Positions 10,378 to 25,596 of a stretch of 64,000 nucleotides of DNA are shown piece after piece; position 1 is the stretch's first letter; each line of letters starts with the position of its first letter. Below the pieces are notes generated by a model. That model was given only the letters and a program-made list of their open reading frames with translations. It ran no database searches and was not told where the DNA came from. The position numbers and the translations under genes are program-made. Source of the stretch: Escherichia whittamii. GTDB lineage: Bacteria > Pseudomonadota > Gammaproteobacteria > Enterobacterales > Enterobacteriaceae. Location of the stretch: NCBI RefSeq assembly GCF_014836715.1, contig NZ_JACSQI010000014.1, positions 1 through 64,000 of the forward strand. Direction: 5' to 3'.

Positions 10378-10393
10378 ACGGAAACGATTGCTT
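10378..10393 (+). promoter_or_regulatory. Probable PurR operator of codBA
   Basis: ACGGAAACGATTGCTT resembles the PurR box (ACGCAAACGTTTGCGT) and lies about 65 bases before the codB start, where PurR is known to repress codBA in K-12. The left half fits better than the right half. Confidence 0.65.
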
Positions 10394-10458
10394 TTTATCT
10401 TCAGATGAATAGAATGCGGCGGATTTTTTGGGTTTTAAACAGCAAACGGAGGAATTTC

Positions 10459-11718
10459 GTGTCGCAAGATAACAACTTTAGCCAGGGGCCAGTCCCGCAG
10501 TCGGCGCGGAAAGGGGTATTGGCATTGACGTTCGTCATGCTGGGATTAACCTTCTTTTCCGCTAGTATGTGGACCGGCGGCACTCTCGGAACCGGTCTTA
10601 GCTATCATGATTTCTTCCTCGCAGTCCTCATCGGTAATCTTCTCCTCGGTATTTACACTTCATTTCTTGGTTACATTGGCGCAAAAACCGGCCTGACCAC
10701 TCATCTTCTTGCTCGCTTCTCGTTTGGCGTTAAAGGCTCATGGCTGCCTTCACTGCTGTTGGGCGGCACCCAGGTTGGCTGGTTTGGCGTTGGCGTGGCG
10801 ATGTTTGCCATTCCCGTGGGCAAGGCGACCGGACTGGATATTAATTTGCTGATTGCCGTCTCCGGTTTACTGATGACCGTCACCGTCTTCTTTGGCATTT
10901 CGGCGCTGACCGTTCTTTCGGTGATTGCGGTTCCGGCTATTGCCTGTCTTGGCGGTTATTCGGTGTGGCTGGCCGTTAACGGCATGGGCGGTCTGGACGC
11001 ATTAAAAGCGGTCGTTCCCGCACAACCGTTAGATTTCAATGTCGCGCTGGCGCTGGTTGTTGGGTCATTTATCAGTGCGGGTACGCTCACCGCTGACTTT
11101 GTCCGGTTTGGTCGCAATGCCAAACTGGCGGTGCTGGTGGCGATGGTGGCCTTCTTCCTCGGCAACTCGTTGATGTTTATTTTCGGCGCGGCAGGCGCTG
11201 CGGCACTTGGCATGGCAGATATTTCTGATGTGATGATTGCTCAGGGCCTGCTGTTGCCCGCGATTGTGGTGCTGGGGCTGAATATCTGGACCACCAACGA
11301 TAACGCGCTTTATGCGTCGGGCTTAGGTTTCGCCAACATTACCGGTATGTCGAGCAAAACCCTTTCGGTAATCAACGGTATTATCGGTACGGTCTGCGCA
11401 TTATGGCTGTACAACAATTTTGTCGGCTGGCTGACTTTCCTTTCGGCAGCGATTCCTCCGGTGGGTGGCGTGATCATCGCCGACTATCTGATGAACCGTC
11501 GCCGCTATGAGCACTTTGCGACCACGCGTATGATGAGTGTCAATTGGGTGGCGATTCTGGCGGTCGCGCTGGGGATTGCCGCAGGCCACTGGTTACCGGG
11601 GATTGTTCCGGTCAACGCTGTATTAGGTGGCGCACTGAGCTATCTGATCCTTAACCCGATTTTGAATCGTAAAACGACAGCAGCAATGACGCATGTGGAG
11701 GCTAACAGTGTCGAATAA
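10459..11718 (+). CDS. codB: CodB, cytosine permease
   Basis: A 419-residue inner-membrane permease of the NCS1 family that imports cytosine with protons. Roughly twelve hydrophobic segments are visible, with the family pattern [14 protein letters not shown] near the first helix. The start is GTG at 10459 ([10 protein letters not shown]), matching the K-12 length and preceded by GGAGG. The open frame extends 18 codons further but those residues are not membrane-permease-like. It overlaps codA by 11 bases, so the two are translationally coupled. Confidence 0.97.
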   Translation: MSQDNNFSQGPVPQSARKGVLALTFVMLGLTFFSASMWTGGTLGTGLSYHDFFLAVLIGNLLLGIYTSFLGYIGAKTGLTTHLLARFSFGVKGSWLPSLLLGGTQVGWFGVGVAMFAIPVGKATGLDINLLIAVSGLLMTVTVFFGISALTVLSVIAVPAIACLGGYSVWLAVNGMGGLDALKAVVPAQPLDFNVALALVVGSFISAGTLTADFVRFGRNAKLAVLVAMVAFFLGNSLMFIFGAAGAAALGMADISDVMIAQGLLLPAIVVLGLNIWTTNDNALYASGLGFANITGMSSKTLSVINGIIGTVCALWLYNNFVGWLTFLSAAIPPVGGVIIADYLMNRRRYEHFATTRMMSVNWVAILAVALGIAAGHWLPGIVPVNAVLGGALSYLILNPILNRKTTAAMTHVEANSVE

Positions 11719-12991
11719 CGCTTTACAAACAATTATTAACGCCCGGTTACCCGGCAAAGAGGGGCTGTGGCAGATTCATTTGCAGAACGGCAAAATCAGC
11801 GCCATTGATGCGCAATCTGGCGTTATGCCCGTCACTGAAAACAGTCTGGATGCAGAGCAAGGTTTAGTTTTACCGCCGTTTGTGGAGCCGCATATTCACC
11901 TGGACACCACGCAAACCGCCGGGCAACCTAACTGGAATCAGTCCGGTACGCTGTTTGAAGGCATTGAACGCTGGGCCGAGCGCAAAGCGTTATTAACCCA
12001 TGACGATGTGAAACAACGCGCATGGCAAACGCTGAAATGGCAGATTGCCAACGGCATTCAGCATGTGCGTACCCATGTCGATGTTTCGGATGCAACGCTG
12101 ACTGCGCTGAAAGCAATGCTGGAAGTGAAGCAGGAAGTCGCGCCGTGGATTGATCTGCAAATCGTTGCCTTCCCGCAGGAAGGGATTTTGTCGTATCCCA
12201 ACGGCGAAGAGTTGCTGGAAGAGGCGCTGCGCTTAGGGGCAGACGTTGTTGGGGCGATTCCGCATTTTGAATTTACCCGCGAATACGGCGTGGAGTCGCT
12301 GCATAAAACCTTCGCTCTGGCGCAAAAATACGACCGCCTGATCGATGTTCACTGTGATGAGATCGACGATGAGCAGTCACGTTTTGTCGAAACCGTTGCC
12401 GCCCTGGCGCACCGTGAAGGAATGGGCGCGCGCGTCACCGCCAGCCACACCACGGCAATGCACTCCTATAACGGGGCGTATACCTCACGCCTGTTCCGCT
12501 TGCTGAAAATGTCCGGTATTAACTTTGTCGCCAATCCGCTGGTTAATATTCATCTGCAAGGGCGTTTCGATACTTATCCAAAACGTCGCGGCATTACGCG
12601 CGTTAAAGAGATGCTGGAGTCAGGCATTAACGTCTGCTTTGGTCATGATGATGTTTTCGATCCGTGGTATCCGCTGGGGACGGCAAATATGCTGCAAGTG
12701 CTGCATATGGGGCTGCATGTTTGCCAGTTGATGGGCTACGGGCAGATTAACGATGGCCTGAATTTAATCACCCACCATAGTGCCAGAACGCTGAATTTGC
12801 AGGATTACGGCATTGCCGCCGGAAACAGCGCTAACCTGATTATCCTGCCGGCTGAAAATGGATTTGACGCGCTGCGCCGTCAGGTTCCGGTACGTTATTC
12901 GGTACGTGGCGGTAAGGTGATTGCCAGTACACAACCGGCACAAACCACTGTGTATCTGGAGCAGCCGGAACCCATTGATTACAAACGGTGA
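11708..12991 (+). CDS. codA: CodA, cytosine deaminase
   Basis: A 427-residue amidohydrolase that deaminates cytosine to uracil and ammonia. Metal ligands are visible in PHIHLD near residue 61 and HCDE near 214. SHTTAM near 245 and the catalytic [10 protein letters not shown] near 312 follow. The start is GTG at 11708 with GGAG upstream, inside the end of codB. The product supplies pyrimidine and nitrogen, consistent with PurR control of the operon. Confidence 0.97.
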   Translation: MSNNALQTIINARLPGKEGLWQIHLQNGKISAIDAQSGVMPVTENSLDAEQGLVLPPFVEPHIHLDTTQTAGQPNWNQSGTLFEGIERWAERKALLTHDDVKQRAWQTLKWQIANGIQHVRTHVDVSDATLTALKAMLEVKQEVAPWIDLQIVAFPQEGILSYPNGEELLEEALRLGADVVGAIPHFEFTREYGVESLHKTFALAQKYDRLIDVHCDEIDDEQSRFVETVAALAHREGMGARVTASHTTAMHSYNGAYTSRLFRLLKMSGINFVANPLVNIHLQGRFDTYPKRRGITRVKEMLESGINVCFGHDDVFDPWYPLGTANMLQVLHMGLHVCQLMGYGQINDGLNLITHHSARTLNLQDYGIAAGNSANLIILPAENGFDALRRQVPVRYSVRGGKVIASTQPAQTTVYLEQPEPIDYKR

Positions 12992-13018
12992 TCGGCTGAG
13001 TTACAGCGAGCGTAGTTT

Positions 13019-13103
13019 ATGCCGGATGCGGCGTGAACGCCTTATCCGGCCTACGTAGAGCACTAAACTCGTAGGCCTGATAAGCGTAGCGCATCAGGCA
13101 ATT
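13019..13103. repeat. REP pair between codA and cynR
   Basis: Two REP palindromes in opposite orientation (GCCGGATGCGGCGTGAACGC; GTAGGCCTGATAAGCGTAGC) sit between the convergent ends of codA and cynR. Confidence 0.9.
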
Positions 13104-13127
13104 TCAGCCGCTGACCTGTGTCAGTGG

Positions 13128-14027
13128 CTACCGTGATTCATTCCCGCTAACATCCGCGCATTCATCCAACGCCATTTGCAAAAATGCCTTCGCGGCGGCA
13201 GTCTGCCAGCTATTTTTCCGCCGCAACAAAACTGCCGTTCTTTCCAGTAGTGGCGGGGCAAGAGAAATAGCTTTAAGCCCATCATGTTGTGTGGCAATCG
13301 CTGCAGGCAGCAAGGTGGAAAGGGCGGTGCGGCGAATCAGTTCCAGAACCGCGCTAATTGAGTTCGCCTCAATGACCACCTGTGGATGCAGCCCGGCTTT
13401 CTCGCAGTAGTGGTCAATTTGCTCCCTTGTGGCAAATTCCGCACTGAGCAGGACCAGTTTTTCATCATGCAAGCGACTCAACGCCACTTGTTCATGGTCG
13501 GCCAGCGGATGATGTTGCGCCACCACCAACGCTAAACTTTCTGTAAGTAAAGGAATTGCCTCCAGCTCCGACGAATGCACAGGCGCGAAGGCAATTCCAA
13601 CGTCCAGTTCATCGCGGCAAAGCAGATCTTCGATTTTCTCCTGCGACATTTCCTGTAGCCGGAGCGTGATGCCGGGGTAACGTGCATAGAAATCCGCCAT
13701 TAAGGGGCCGATAAAGTAGCTCGTAAAAGTAGGCGTGACGGCGATACGCAACGAGCCACGTGTCAGATCGGCAACATCATGGATTGCCCGTTTACCCGCT
13801 CCCAGTTCCTGTAACGCCCGGCTGGCGTATTGTCGCCAGACTTCCCCTGCATCGGTGAGGCGAATCGTTCGCCCGCTACGGTCAAACAGCGGCACGCCTA
13901 AACTCTCCTCTAACTGACGAATCTGCTGGGAAAGCGCAGGCTGGGATACGTGCAATGCACTGGCGGCACGGGTGAAGCTGCCATGTTCTGCCACGGCAAG
14001 AAAGTAATTGATATGTCGAGAGAGCAT
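13128..14027 (-). CDS. cynR: CynR, LysR-type regulator of the cyn operon
   Basis: A 299-residue LysR-family regulator. The N-terminal winged helix-turn-helix (residues 1-60) contains the typical [20 protein letters not shown], followed by the effector-binding domain. In the family's known case cyanate relieves DNA bending and activates cynTSX, while CynR represses itself. The MLSRHIN start at 14027 matches K-12; eight further upstream codons are open. It is divergent from cynT across 109 bases. Confidence 0.96.
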   Translation of the reverse strand: MLSRHINYFLAVAEHGSFTRAASALHVSQPALSQQIRQLEESLGVPLFDRSGRTIRLTDAGEVWRQYASRALQELGAGKRAIHDVADLTRGSLRIAVTPTFTSYFIGPLMADFYARYPGITLRLQEMSQEKIEDLLCRDELDVGIAFAPVHSSELEAIPLLTESLALVVAQHHPLADHEQVALSRLHDEKLVLLSAEFATREQIDHYCEKAGLHPQVVIEANSISAVLELIRRTALSTLLPAAIATQHDGLKAISLAPPLLERTAVLLRRKNSWQTAAAKAFLQMALDECADVSGNESR

Positions 14028-14136
14028 TCGCCAACCTATAAGTAAATCCAATAGAACTCATCATAAATGAGTCTTTTACCTTATAGCAATCGGCGAGTAG
14101 TCTGCCTCTCATTCCAGAGACAGACAGAGGTTAACG
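14028..14136. promoter_or_regulatory. cynR-cynT divergent control region
   Basis: The 109-base divergent region includes an inverted repeat ACTCAT (14056-14061) and ATGAGT (14067-14072), plus another AT-rich half-site to its left. This is the expected location of the CynR binding site and both promoters. The exact operator was not resolved. Confidence 0.55.
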
Positions 14137-14796
14137 GTGAAAGAGATTATTGACGGATTCCTTAAATTCCAGCGCGAGGCATTTCCTGAGCGGGAAGCCT
14201 TGTTTAAACAGCTGGCGACACAGCAAAGCCCGCGCACCCTTTTTATCTCCTGCTCCGACAGCCGTCTGGTCCCTGAGCTGGTGACACAACGCGAACCCGG
14301 CGATCTGTTCGTTATTCGCAACGCGGGCAATATCGTTCCTTCTTATGGGCCGGAACCCGGTGGTGTCTCCGCTTCGGTGGAGTATGCCGTCGCCGCGCTT
14401 CGTGTATCCGACATTGTGATTTGCGGTCATTCCAACTGTGGCGCAATGACCGCTATTGCCAGCTGCCAGTGCATGGACCATATGCCTGCCGTCTCTCACT
14501 GGCTGCGTTATGCCGATTCTGCCCGCGTCGTTAATGAGGCGCGGCCACATAGCGATTTACCATCCAAAGCTGCGGCGATGGTGCGTGAAAACGTGATTGC
14601 TCAGTTGGCTAATCTGCAAACTCATCCATCGGTGCGCCTGGCGCTTGAAGAGGGGCGGATCGCCCTGCATGGCTGGGTCTACGACATTGAAAGCGGCTGC
14701 ATCACAGCCTTTGACGGCGCAACTCGCCAGTTCGTGCCACTGGCAGCTAATCCCGGCGTTTGTGCCATATCACCACGCCAGCAAACCGCAGCGTAA
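14137..14796 (+). CDS. cynT: CynT, beta-class carbonic anhydrase
   Basis: A 219-residue beta-carbonic anhydrase. Zinc ligands and catalytic dyad are visible as CSDSR (Cys39, Asp41) and CGHSNCG (His98, Cys101). In the cyn operon it keeps bicarbonate available for cyanase and prevents loss of CO2. The start follows AGAGG; in the database form the initiator is GTG at this position. cynS follows after 30 bases. Confidence 0.97.
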   Translation: MKEIIDGFLKFQREAFPEREALFKQLATQQSPRTLFISCSDSRLVPELVTQREPGDLFVIRNAGNIVPSYGPEPGGVSASVEYAVAALRVSDIVICGHSNCGAMTAIASCQCMDHMPAVSHWLRYADSARVVNEARPHSDLPSKAAAMVRENVIAQLANLQTHPSVRLALEEGRIALHGWVYDIESGCITAFDGATRQFVPLAANPGVCAISPRQQTAA

Positions 14797-14808
14797 CCAT
14801 ACTTTTAA

Positions 14809-15297
<489 letters not shown>

Positions 15298-15302
15298 AAG
15301 CC

Positions 15303-16484
15303 ATGCGCGACCATCAAAAGACGTTCACGATGCTGCTGGTTCTGGTGCTGATTGGTCTTAATATGCGACCACTGCTCACCTCCGTCGGGCCACTGCTACC
15401 GCAATTGCGCCAGGCGAGCGGAATGAGCTTTAGCGTAGCTGCCCTGTTGACGGCTCTGCCAGTGGTCACCATGGGCGGGCTGGCACTGGCCGGAGGCTGG
15501 CTGCAACAGTACGTCAGTGAACGTCGCAGCGTCGCCATCAGTCTGTTGCTGATTGCCGTCGGTGCATTGATGCGTGAGCTTTACCCTTATAGTGCGCTGC
15601 TGCTCAGTAGCGCACTGCTCGGTGGGGTAGGGATTGGCATTATTCAGGCGGTGATGCCTTCGGTGATTAAGCGGCGGTTTCAGCAGCGTACGCCAGTGGT
15701 GATGGGGCTGTGGTCTGCGGCACTGATGGGTGGTGGTGGACTTGGTGCCGCTCTTACGCCCTGGTTAGTGCAACACAGCGAAACCTGGTATCAAACACTC
15801 GCCTGGTGGGCGTTGCCTGCCATTGTTGCGCTCTTTGCCTGGTGGTGGCAGAGCAATCGCCAGGCCTCTTCATCTCACAACTCGACAATCACTCCGGTTC
15901 GCGTGGTATTCACTCCCCGCGCCTGGACGCTGGGGCTTTACTTCGGTCTGATTAACGGCGGTTACGCCAGCCTGATTGCCTGGTTACCCGCTTTTTATAT
16001 GGAGATCGGTGCCAGCGCGCAGTACAGCGGTTCTTTGCTGGCATTGATGACGCTTGGGCAAGCTGCGGGGGCGTTACTGATGCCTGCCATGGCTCGCCAT
16101 CAGGATCGGCGCAAACTGTTAATGCTGGCACTGGCGTTACAACTGATCGGTTTCTGCGGCTTTATCTGGCTGCCGCTACAATTGCCGGTATTGTGGGCGA
16201 TGGTGTGCGGATTAGGTCTGGGCGGTGCGTTTCCGCTCTGTTTGCTGCTGGCGCTCGACCACTCTCCACAACCGGGTATTGCTGGCAAGCTGGTGGCATT
16301 TATGCAGGGGATCGGCTTTATCATCGCCGGGCTTTCCCCCTGGTTTTCTGGCGTGCTGCGTAGTATCAGTGGCAATTACCTGATGGACTGGATGTTTCAT
16401 GCGCTGTGCGTTGTTGGGCTGATGATCATAACCCTGCGCTTTGCACCGACACGTTTTCCACAGTTGTGGGTCAAAGAGGCATAA
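15303..16484 (+). CDS. cynX: CynX, cyanate-operon MFS transporter
   Basis: A twelve-helix major facilitator protein of the CynX/NimT family, third gene of cynTSX, five bases after cynS. The first helix (LVLVLIGLNMRPLLTSVGPL) and the loop RRFQQRTP are typical. The substrate is assumed to be cyanate from the operon, but CynX is not required for cyanate use in K-12. The K-12 entry starts nine codons later (ATG at 15330, 384 residues). Neither start has a strong ribosome site. Confidence 0.93.
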   Translation: MRDHQKTFTMLLVLVLIGLNMRPLLTSVGPLLPQLRQASGMSFSVAALLTALPVVTMGGLALAGGWLQQYVSERRSVAISLLLIAVGALMRELYPYSALLLSSALLGGVGIGIIQAVMPSVIKRRFQQRTPVVMGLWSAALMGGGGLGAALTPWLVQHSETWYQTLAWWALPAIVALFAWWWQSNRQASSSHNSTITPVRVVFTPRAWTLGLYFGLINGGYASLIAWLPAFYMEIGASAQYSGSLLALMTLGQAAGALLMPAMARHQDRRKLLMLALALQLIGFCGFIWLPLQLPVLWAMVCGLGLGGAFPLCLLLALDHSPQPGIAGKLVAFMQGIGFIIAGLSPWFSGVLRSISGNYLMDWMFHALCVVGLMIITLRFAPTRFPQLWVKEA

Positions 16485-16560
16485 TGCGGCGCGAACGCCT
16501 TATCCGGCCTACGTAGAACACTGAACTTGTAGGCCTGATAAGTAGAGCGCATCAGGCAAT
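16484..16560. repeat. REP pair between cynX and lacA
   Basis: Two opposed REP units (TGCGGCGCGAACGCCTTATC; GTAGGCCTGATAAGTAGAGC) fill the space between the convergent cynX and lacA ends. They closely resemble the codA-cynR pair. Confidence 0.9.
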
Positions 16561-16569
16561 TTTGCTAAT

Positions 16570-17181
16570 TTAAACTGAAGACTCAACTTTATAATCTTTA
16601 AAATAATAGTGTTTATCCCGGTCGTTTATTTCGCGAATAACCCGACAAGGAACGCCAGCGGCAACGACGTTTGGCGGAATGTCTTTTGTGACGACACTAC
16701 CCGCGCCAATAACAGAGTTATCCCCGATGGTGACGCCTGGATTAATGACCACATGACTCCCGATCCAGACATTATTGCCAATCGTTATCGGAAAAGAGTA
16801 CATCTCTCCGTTTTTTCTTAATTCATGGTGTACCGGGTGTCCCGTAACGGAAATAGTAACGTTGGGTGCAATCAGTACGTTATCACCGATAGTTACCGTG
16901 TAGTCATCGACAATAGTTAAATTGAAATTTGCGTAAAAATTGCGGCCTATATGAATGTTGGAACCATAAGAGAAATAGACAGGCGGCTCTATCCAGGCAT
17001 TTTCCCCTACCGTGGCAAACATTTCTTTAATCAGGCTTTCCCTTTTTTCAACTTCCGATGGGCGCGAGTGATTAAACTCATACATTAACTCTTTTCCACG
17101 AAGTCTTTTTTCAGGTAAACCTTCGCACATATCGGTAAATAGCTTTCCTGCTTTTATTCTTTCGGTCATTGGCATGTTCAT
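16570..17181 (-). CDS. lacA: LacA, galactoside O-acetyltransferase
   Basis: A 203-residue left-handed beta-helix acetyltransferase that moves acetyl from acetyl-CoA to the 6-OH of beta-galactosides. Hexapeptide repeats (IGDNVLIAPNVTI; IGNNVWIGSHVVI; IGDNSVIGAG) and the catalytic His in GHPVHHE are visible. Third gene of lacZYA, separated from lacY by a REP unit. Length matches K-12. Confidence 0.97.
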   Translation of the reverse strand: MNMPMTERIKAGKLFTDMCEGLPEKRLRGKELMYEFNHSRPSEVEKRESLIKEMFATVGENAWIEPPVYFSYGSNIHIGRNFYANFNLTIVDDYTVTIGDNVLIAPNVTISVTGHPVHHELRKNGEMYSFPITIGNNVWIGSHVVINPGVTIGDNSVIGAGSVVTKDIPPNVVAAGVPCRVIREINDRDKHYYFKDYKVESSV

Positions 17182-17202
17182 TACGATTATTCCATTTTAT
17201 AA

Positions 17203-17240
17203 GTAGGTCGGATAAGGCGCTCGCGCCGCATCCGACATTG
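17203..17240. repeat. REP unit between lacY and lacA
   Basis: GTAGGTCGGATAAGGCGCTC followed by GCGCCGCATCCGACA forms one REP palindrome in the lacY-lacA gap, as in K-12, where it affects lac mRNA processing. Confidence 0.92.
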
Positions 17241-17245
17241 CTTGC

Positions 17246-18544
<1,299 letters not shown>

Positions 18545-18550
18545 TTATTA

Positions 18551-21663
<3,113 letters not shown>

Positions 21664-21669
21664 TCACAC

Positions 21670-21699
21670 AACATACGAGCCTGACGCATAGAGTGTAAA
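21670..21699 (-). promoter_or_regulatory. lacZYA promoter (-35/-10)
   Basis: On the minus strand, -35 TTTACA at 21694-21699 and -10 TATGTT at 21670-21675 have an 18-base spacer, as in the wild-type lac promoter. The spacer differs from remembered K-12 at several positions (CTCTATGCGTCAGG versus CTTTATGCTTCCGG). Confidence 0.95.
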
Positions 21700-21714
21700 G
21701 CCTGGGGGGCCTAA

Positions 21715-21732
21715 TGAGTGAGCTGACTCACA
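21715..21732 (-). promoter_or_regulatory. CRP site of the lac promoter
   Basis: TGTGAGTCAGCTCACTCA on the minus strand is the lac CRP site, with a C where K-12 has T in the central GTTAGC. Both TGTGA/TCACT half-sites are intact. Confidence 0.95.
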
Positions 21733-21734
21733 TT

Positions 21735-21755
21735 AATTGCGTTGCGCTCACTGTC
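21735..21755 (-). promoter_or_regulatory. lac operator O3
   Basis: GACAGTGAGCGCAACGCAAT plus T on the minus strand corresponds to O3, overlapping the last codons of lacI. The second base is A where I recall G in K-12 (GGCAGTGAGC). Confidence 0.92.
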
Positions 21756-22830
21756 CGCTTTCCAGACGGGAAATTTGCCTTGCCAGCTGCATTAATGAAT
21801 CTGCCAACGCGCGGGGAGAGGCGGTTTGCGTATTGGGTGGCAGGGTGGTTTTTCTTTTCACCAGTGAAACGGGCAGTAGCTGATTTCCTTTTACCGCCTG
21901 CCCCTGAGAGAGTTGCAGCAAGCGGTCTACGCTGGTTTGCCCCAGCAGACGAAAATCCTGTTTGATGGTGGTTAGCGGCGGGATATAACATGAGCTGTCT
22001 TCGGTATCGTCGTATCCCACTACCGAGATATCCGCGCCGACGCGCAGCCCAAACTCAGTAATGGCGCGCATTGCGCCCAACGCCATCTGATCGTTAGCAA
22101 CCAGCATCGCGGTGGGAATAACACCCTCATTCAGCATCTGCATGGTTTGTTGAAAACCGGACATGGCGCTCCAGTCGCCTTCCAGTTCCGCTATTGGCTG
22201 AATTTGATTGTGTTTGAGATATTTGTGCCAGCCCGCCAGACGCAGACGCGCCGAGACAGAACTCAATGGGCCTGCTAACAGGGCGATTTGCTGGTGACCC
22301 CATTCGACAAGATGATCCACGCCCAGTCGCGTACCGTCTTCATGGGAAAAAATAATACTGTTGATAGGGGCCTGGTCAGAGACATCAAGAAACAAAACCG
22401 GAACATTAGCACAGGCCGCTTCCACGGTAATGGCATCCTGGTCATCCAGCGGATAGTTGATGATCAGACCGCTAACGCGTTGCGCGAGAAGGTTGTGTAC
22501 CGCTGCTTTACAGGCTTCGACGCCGCTTCGTTCTACCATCGACACCACCACGCTGGCACCCAGTTGGTCGGCGCGAGATTTAATCGCCGCGACAATTTGC
22601 GACGGCGCGTGCAGGGCCAGGCTGGAGGTAGCAACGCCAATCAACAACGACTGTTTGCCCGCCAGTTGTTGTGCCACGCGGTTGGGAATGTAATTCAGCT
22701 CCGCCATTGCCGCTTCCACTTTTTCCCGCGTTTTCGCAGAAACGTGGCTGGCCTGATTCACCACGCGGGAAACGGTCTGATAAGAAACTCCGGCATACTC
22801 TGCGACATCGTATAGCGTTACTGGTTTCAC
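21748..22830 (-). CDS. lacI: LacI, lactose operon repressor
   Basis: A 360-residue repressor with N-terminal helix-turn-helix (VTLYDVAEYAGVSYQTVSRV), hinge helix (NRVAQQLAGKQ), periplasmic-binding-like core and C-terminal tetramerisation heptads (ALADSLMQLARQISRLESGQ). The start is the GTG at 22830 (MKPVTLYD) as in K-12; an in-frame ATG three codons upstream exists. Differences from remembered K-12 cluster in the core: VEWGHQQ for VALGHQQ near residues 175-181, and Ser/Phe, Thr/Ala and Ala/Pro changes elsewhere. Inducer-contacting blocks look intact. Confidence 0.97.
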   Translation of the reverse strand: MKPVTLYDVAEYAGVSYQTVSRVVNQASHVSAKTREKVEAAMAELNYIPNRVAQQLAGKQSLLIGVATSSLALHAPSQIVAAIKSRADQLGASVVVSMVERSGVEACKAAVHNLLAQRVSGLIINYPLDDQDAITVEAACANVPVLFLDVSDQAPINSIIFSHEDGTRLGVDHLVEWGHQQIALLAGPLSSVSARLRLAGWHKYLKHNQIQPIAELEGDWSAMSGFQQTMQMLNEGVIPTAMLVANDQMALGAMRAITEFGLRVGADISVVGYDDTEDSSCYIPPLTTIKQDFRLLGQTSVDRLLQLSQGQAVKGNQLLPVSLVKRKTTLPPNTQTASPRALADSLMQLARQISRLESGQ

Positions 22831-22906
22831 ATTCACCATCCTGAATTGACTCTCTTCCGGGCGCTATCATGCCATACCACGAAAGGTTTTGCGCCATTCG
22901 GCGGCG

Positions 22907-23740
22907 TTAACGTAAATGCACGCCACTTCGCCGTCCGGCCACCAGGATAGCCTGCGATTCCACCCCTTCTTCGATCTGTTTTGCTACCCGTTGCAGCGCC
23001 GGAAGATGTTTTTCTGCCGCCTGTTCGATGGTCATCGCGCTGGCCATATACACCAGATTCAGGCAGCCAATCACCCGTTGTTCACTGCGCAGCGGTACGG
23101 CGATAGAGGCTATTTTCTCTTCCTGATCCCAGCCACGGTAGTTCTGTCCGTAACCTTCTTTGCGTGCTCGCGCCAGAATGGCATCCAGCTTTAACGGTTC
23201 CCGTGCCAGTTGATAGTCATCACCGGGGCGGGCGGCTAACATTTCGATTAACGCCTGGCGTTCTTTTTCCGGACAAAAGGCCAGCCAGGTCAGGCCTGAT
23301 GCAGTTTTCAGAAGAGGTAAACGCCGCCCGACCATTGCCCGGTGAAAGGATAATCGACTGAAACGGTGAGTGGTTTCGCGTACTACCATTGCGTCAACAT
23401 CCAGCGTGGAAACATCTGTCGGCCACACCACATCGCGCAACAGATCGCCCAATAGTGGGGCCGCCAGCGCAGAAATCCACTGTTCGTCACGAAATCCTTC
23501 GCTTAATTGCCGCACTTTGATGGTCAGACGAAAACTGTCATCGGAGGTACTGCGCCGGACATATCCCTCTTCCTGCAGCGTCTCCAGCAGCCGCCGCACC
23601 GTGGTGCGATGCAGGCCGCTGAGTTCCGCCAGTAGCCCGACGCTGGCACCGCCGTCAAGTTTATTTAACATATTTAATAACATTAGCCCGCGGGTTAATC
23701 CGCGTACGGTTTTGTATTCTGTCTGCTCATCGTTTTGCAT
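22907..23740 (-). CDS. mhpR: MhpR, IclR-family activator of the mhp operon
   Basis: A 277-residue IclR-type regulator: N-terminal winged helix (ASVGLLAELSGLHRTTVRRL) and C-terminal effector domain. In K-12 it activates mhp with 3-(3-hydroxyphenyl)propionate together with CRP. The start at MQNDEQTEY (23740) matches the K-12 length; the open frame continues 38 codons upstream across the operator region and is rejected. Divergent from mhpA. Confidence 0.95.
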   Translation of the reverse strand: MQNDEQTEYKTVRGLTRGLMLLNMLNKLDGGASVGLLAELSGLHRTTVRRLLETLQEEGYVRRSTSDDSFRLTIKVRQLSEGFRDEQWISALAAPLLGDLLRDVVWPTDVSTLDVDAMVVRETTHRFSRLSFHRAMVGRRLPLLKTASGLTWLAFCPEKERQALIEMLAARPGDDYQLAREPLKLDAILARARKEGYGQNYRGWDQEEKIASIAVPLRSEQRVIGCLNLVYMASAMTIEQAAEKHLPALQRVAKQIEEGVESQAILVAGRRSGVHLR

Positions 23741-23772
23741 ATTAATTGACATTTCTATAGTTAAAACAACGT

Positions 23773-23789
23773 TGTGCACCTGATGCACA
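23773..23789 (+). promoter_or_regulatory. Probable MhpR operator
   Basis: TGTGCACCTGATGCACA is a near-palindrome (TGCACCTGATGCA) in the mhpR-mhpA intergenic region. It fits the MhpR site of K-12 (remembered as GGTGCACCTGGTGCACA) with one base changed at the centre. Confidence 0.8.
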
Positions 23790-23930
23790 TTCAGGCATGT
23801 TTTGATTGTAGCCGAAAACGCCCTTCCTATACTGACCACACAATAAAAAATCATTTACATGTTTTTAACAAAATGGGTTGCGACTTACTGTGCGCGCAAC
23901 GGCATTTTGTCCGAGTCGTGAGGTACTGAA

Positions 23931-25595
23931 ATGGCAACACAACCCCCTGATATTCAGCCTGCTGTTAACCATAGCGTTCAGGTGGCGATCGCTGGCGCCG
24001 GTCCGGTCGGGCTGATGATGGCGAACTATCTCGGCCAGATGGGCATTGAGGTGCTGGTGGTGGAGAAACTCGATAAGTTGATCGACTACCCGCGTGCGAT
24101 TGGCATTGATGACGAGGCGCTGCGCACCATGCAGTCGGTCGGCCTCGTTGATCATGTTTTACCGCACACCACGCCGTGGCACGCGATGCGTTTTCTCACC
24201 CCAAAAGGCCGCTGTTTTGCTGACATTCAGCCAATGACCGATGAATTTGGCTGGCCGCGCCGCAACGCCTTTATTCAGCCGCAGGTCGATGCGGTGATGC
24301 TGGAAGGGTTGTCGCGTTTTCCGAATGTACGCTGCCTGTTTTCCCGCGAGCTGGAGGCCTTCAGCCAGCAAGATGACGAAGTGACCTTGCACCTGAAAAC
24401 GGCAGAAGGGCAGCGGGAAACTGTCAAAGCCCAATGGCTGGTGGCCTGTGACGGTGGGGCAAGTTTTGTTCGTCGCACCCTGAACGTGCCGTTTGAAGGT
24501 AAAACCGCGCCAAATCAGTGGATTGTGGTGGATATCGCCAACGATCCGTTAAGCACGCCGCATATCTATTTGTGTTGCGATCCGGTGCGTCCGTATGTTT
24601 CCGCCGCGCTGCCTCATGCGGTACGTCGCTTCGAATTTATGGTGATGCCGGGAGAAACCGAGGAGCAGCTGCGTGAGCCGCAAAACATGCGCAAGCTGTT
24701 AAGCAAAGTGCTGCCTAATCCGGACAACGTCGAATTGATTCGCCAGCGTGTCTACACCCACAACGCGCGACTGGCGCAACGTTTTCGTATTGACCGCGTA
24801 CTGCTGGCGGGTGATGCCGCGCACATCATGCCGGTGTGGCAGGGGCAGGGCTATAACAGCGGTATGCGCGACGCCTTTAATCTCGCCTGGAAACTGGCGT
24901 TGGTTATTCAGGGGAAAGCCCGCGATGCGCTGCTCGATACCTATCAACAAGAACGTCGCGATCACGCCAAAGCGATGATTGACCTGTCGGTGACGGCGGG
25001 CAACGTGCTGGCTCCGCCGAAACGCTGGCAGGGTACGTTACGTGATGGCGTTTCCTGGCTGCTCAATTATCTGCCGCCAGTAAAACGCTACTTCCTCGAA
25101 ATGCGCTTCAAGCCGATGCCGCAATATTACGCCGGTGCGCTGGTGCGTGAGGGCGAGGCGAAGCACTCTCCGGTCGGCAAGATGTTTATTCAGCCGAAAG
25201 TCACGCTGGAAAACGGCGACGTGACGCTGCTCGATAACGCGATCGGCGCGAACTTCGCGGTAATTGGCTGGGGATGCAATCCACTGTGGGGGATGAGCGA
25301 TGAGCAAATCCAGCAGTGGCGCGCGCTGGGTACTCGTTTCATTCAGATGGTGCCGGAAGTGCAAATTCATACTGCGCAGGATAACCACGACGGCGTGCTA
25401 CGCGTGGGAGATGCGCAAGGTCGCCTGCGTAGCTGGTTTGCACAACATAATGCTTCGCTGGTGGTGATGCGCCCGGATCGCTTTGTTGCCGCCACTGCCA
25501 TTCCGCAAACCCTGGGCAATACGCTGAATAAACTGGCGTCGGTGATGACGCTGACCCGCCCTGATGCCGACGTTTCTGTCGAAAAGGTAGCCTGA
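23931..25595 (+). CDS. mhpA: MhpA, 3-(3-hydroxyphenyl)propionate 2-hydroxylase
   Basis: A 554-residue FAD-dependent aromatic monooxygenase using NADH and O2 to make 2,3-dihydroxyphenylpropionate. The dinucleotide motif [15 protein letters not shown] lies near residues 20-34 and the second FAD motif [19 protein letters not shown] near 290-309. First gene of mhpABCDFE; the stop is one base before mhpB. Confidence 0.98.
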   Translation: MATQPPDIQPAVNHSVQVAIAGAGPVGLMMANYLGQMGIEVLVVEKLDKLIDYPRAIGIDDEALRTMQSVGLVDHVLPHTTPWHAMRFLTPKGRCFADIQPMTDEFGWPRRNAFIQPQVDAVMLEGLSRFPNVRCLFSRELEAFSQQDDEVTLHLKTAEGQRETVKAQWLVACDGGASFVRRTLNVPFEGKTAPNQWIVVDIANDPLSTPHIYLCCDPVRPYVSAALPHAVRRFEFMVMPGETEEQLREPQNMRKLLSKVLPNPDNVELIRQRVYTHNARLAQRFRIDRVLLAGDAAHIMPVWQGQGYNSGMRDAFNLAWKLALVIQGKARDALLDTYQQERRDHAKAMIDLSVTAGNVLAPPKRWQGTLRDGVSWLLNYLPPVKRYFLEMRFKPMPQYYAGALVREGEAKHSPVGKMFIQPKVTLENGDVTLLDNAIGANFAVIGWGCNPLWGMSDEQIQQWRALGTRFIQMVPEVQIHTAQDNHDGVLRVGDAQGRLRSWFAQHNASLVVMRPDRFVAATAIPQTLGNTLNKLASVMTLTRPDADVSVEKVA

Positions 25596-25596
25596 T

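Noticed and set aside
22831-22839. Upstream ATG adding three residues to LacI
   Set aside because: The known start is the GTG at MKPVTLYD, and the extra residues are absent from the characterised repressor.
23741-23854. 38-codon upstream extension of mhpR
   Set aside because: It covers the MhpR operator and lacks a ribosome site; the 277-residue form matches K-12.
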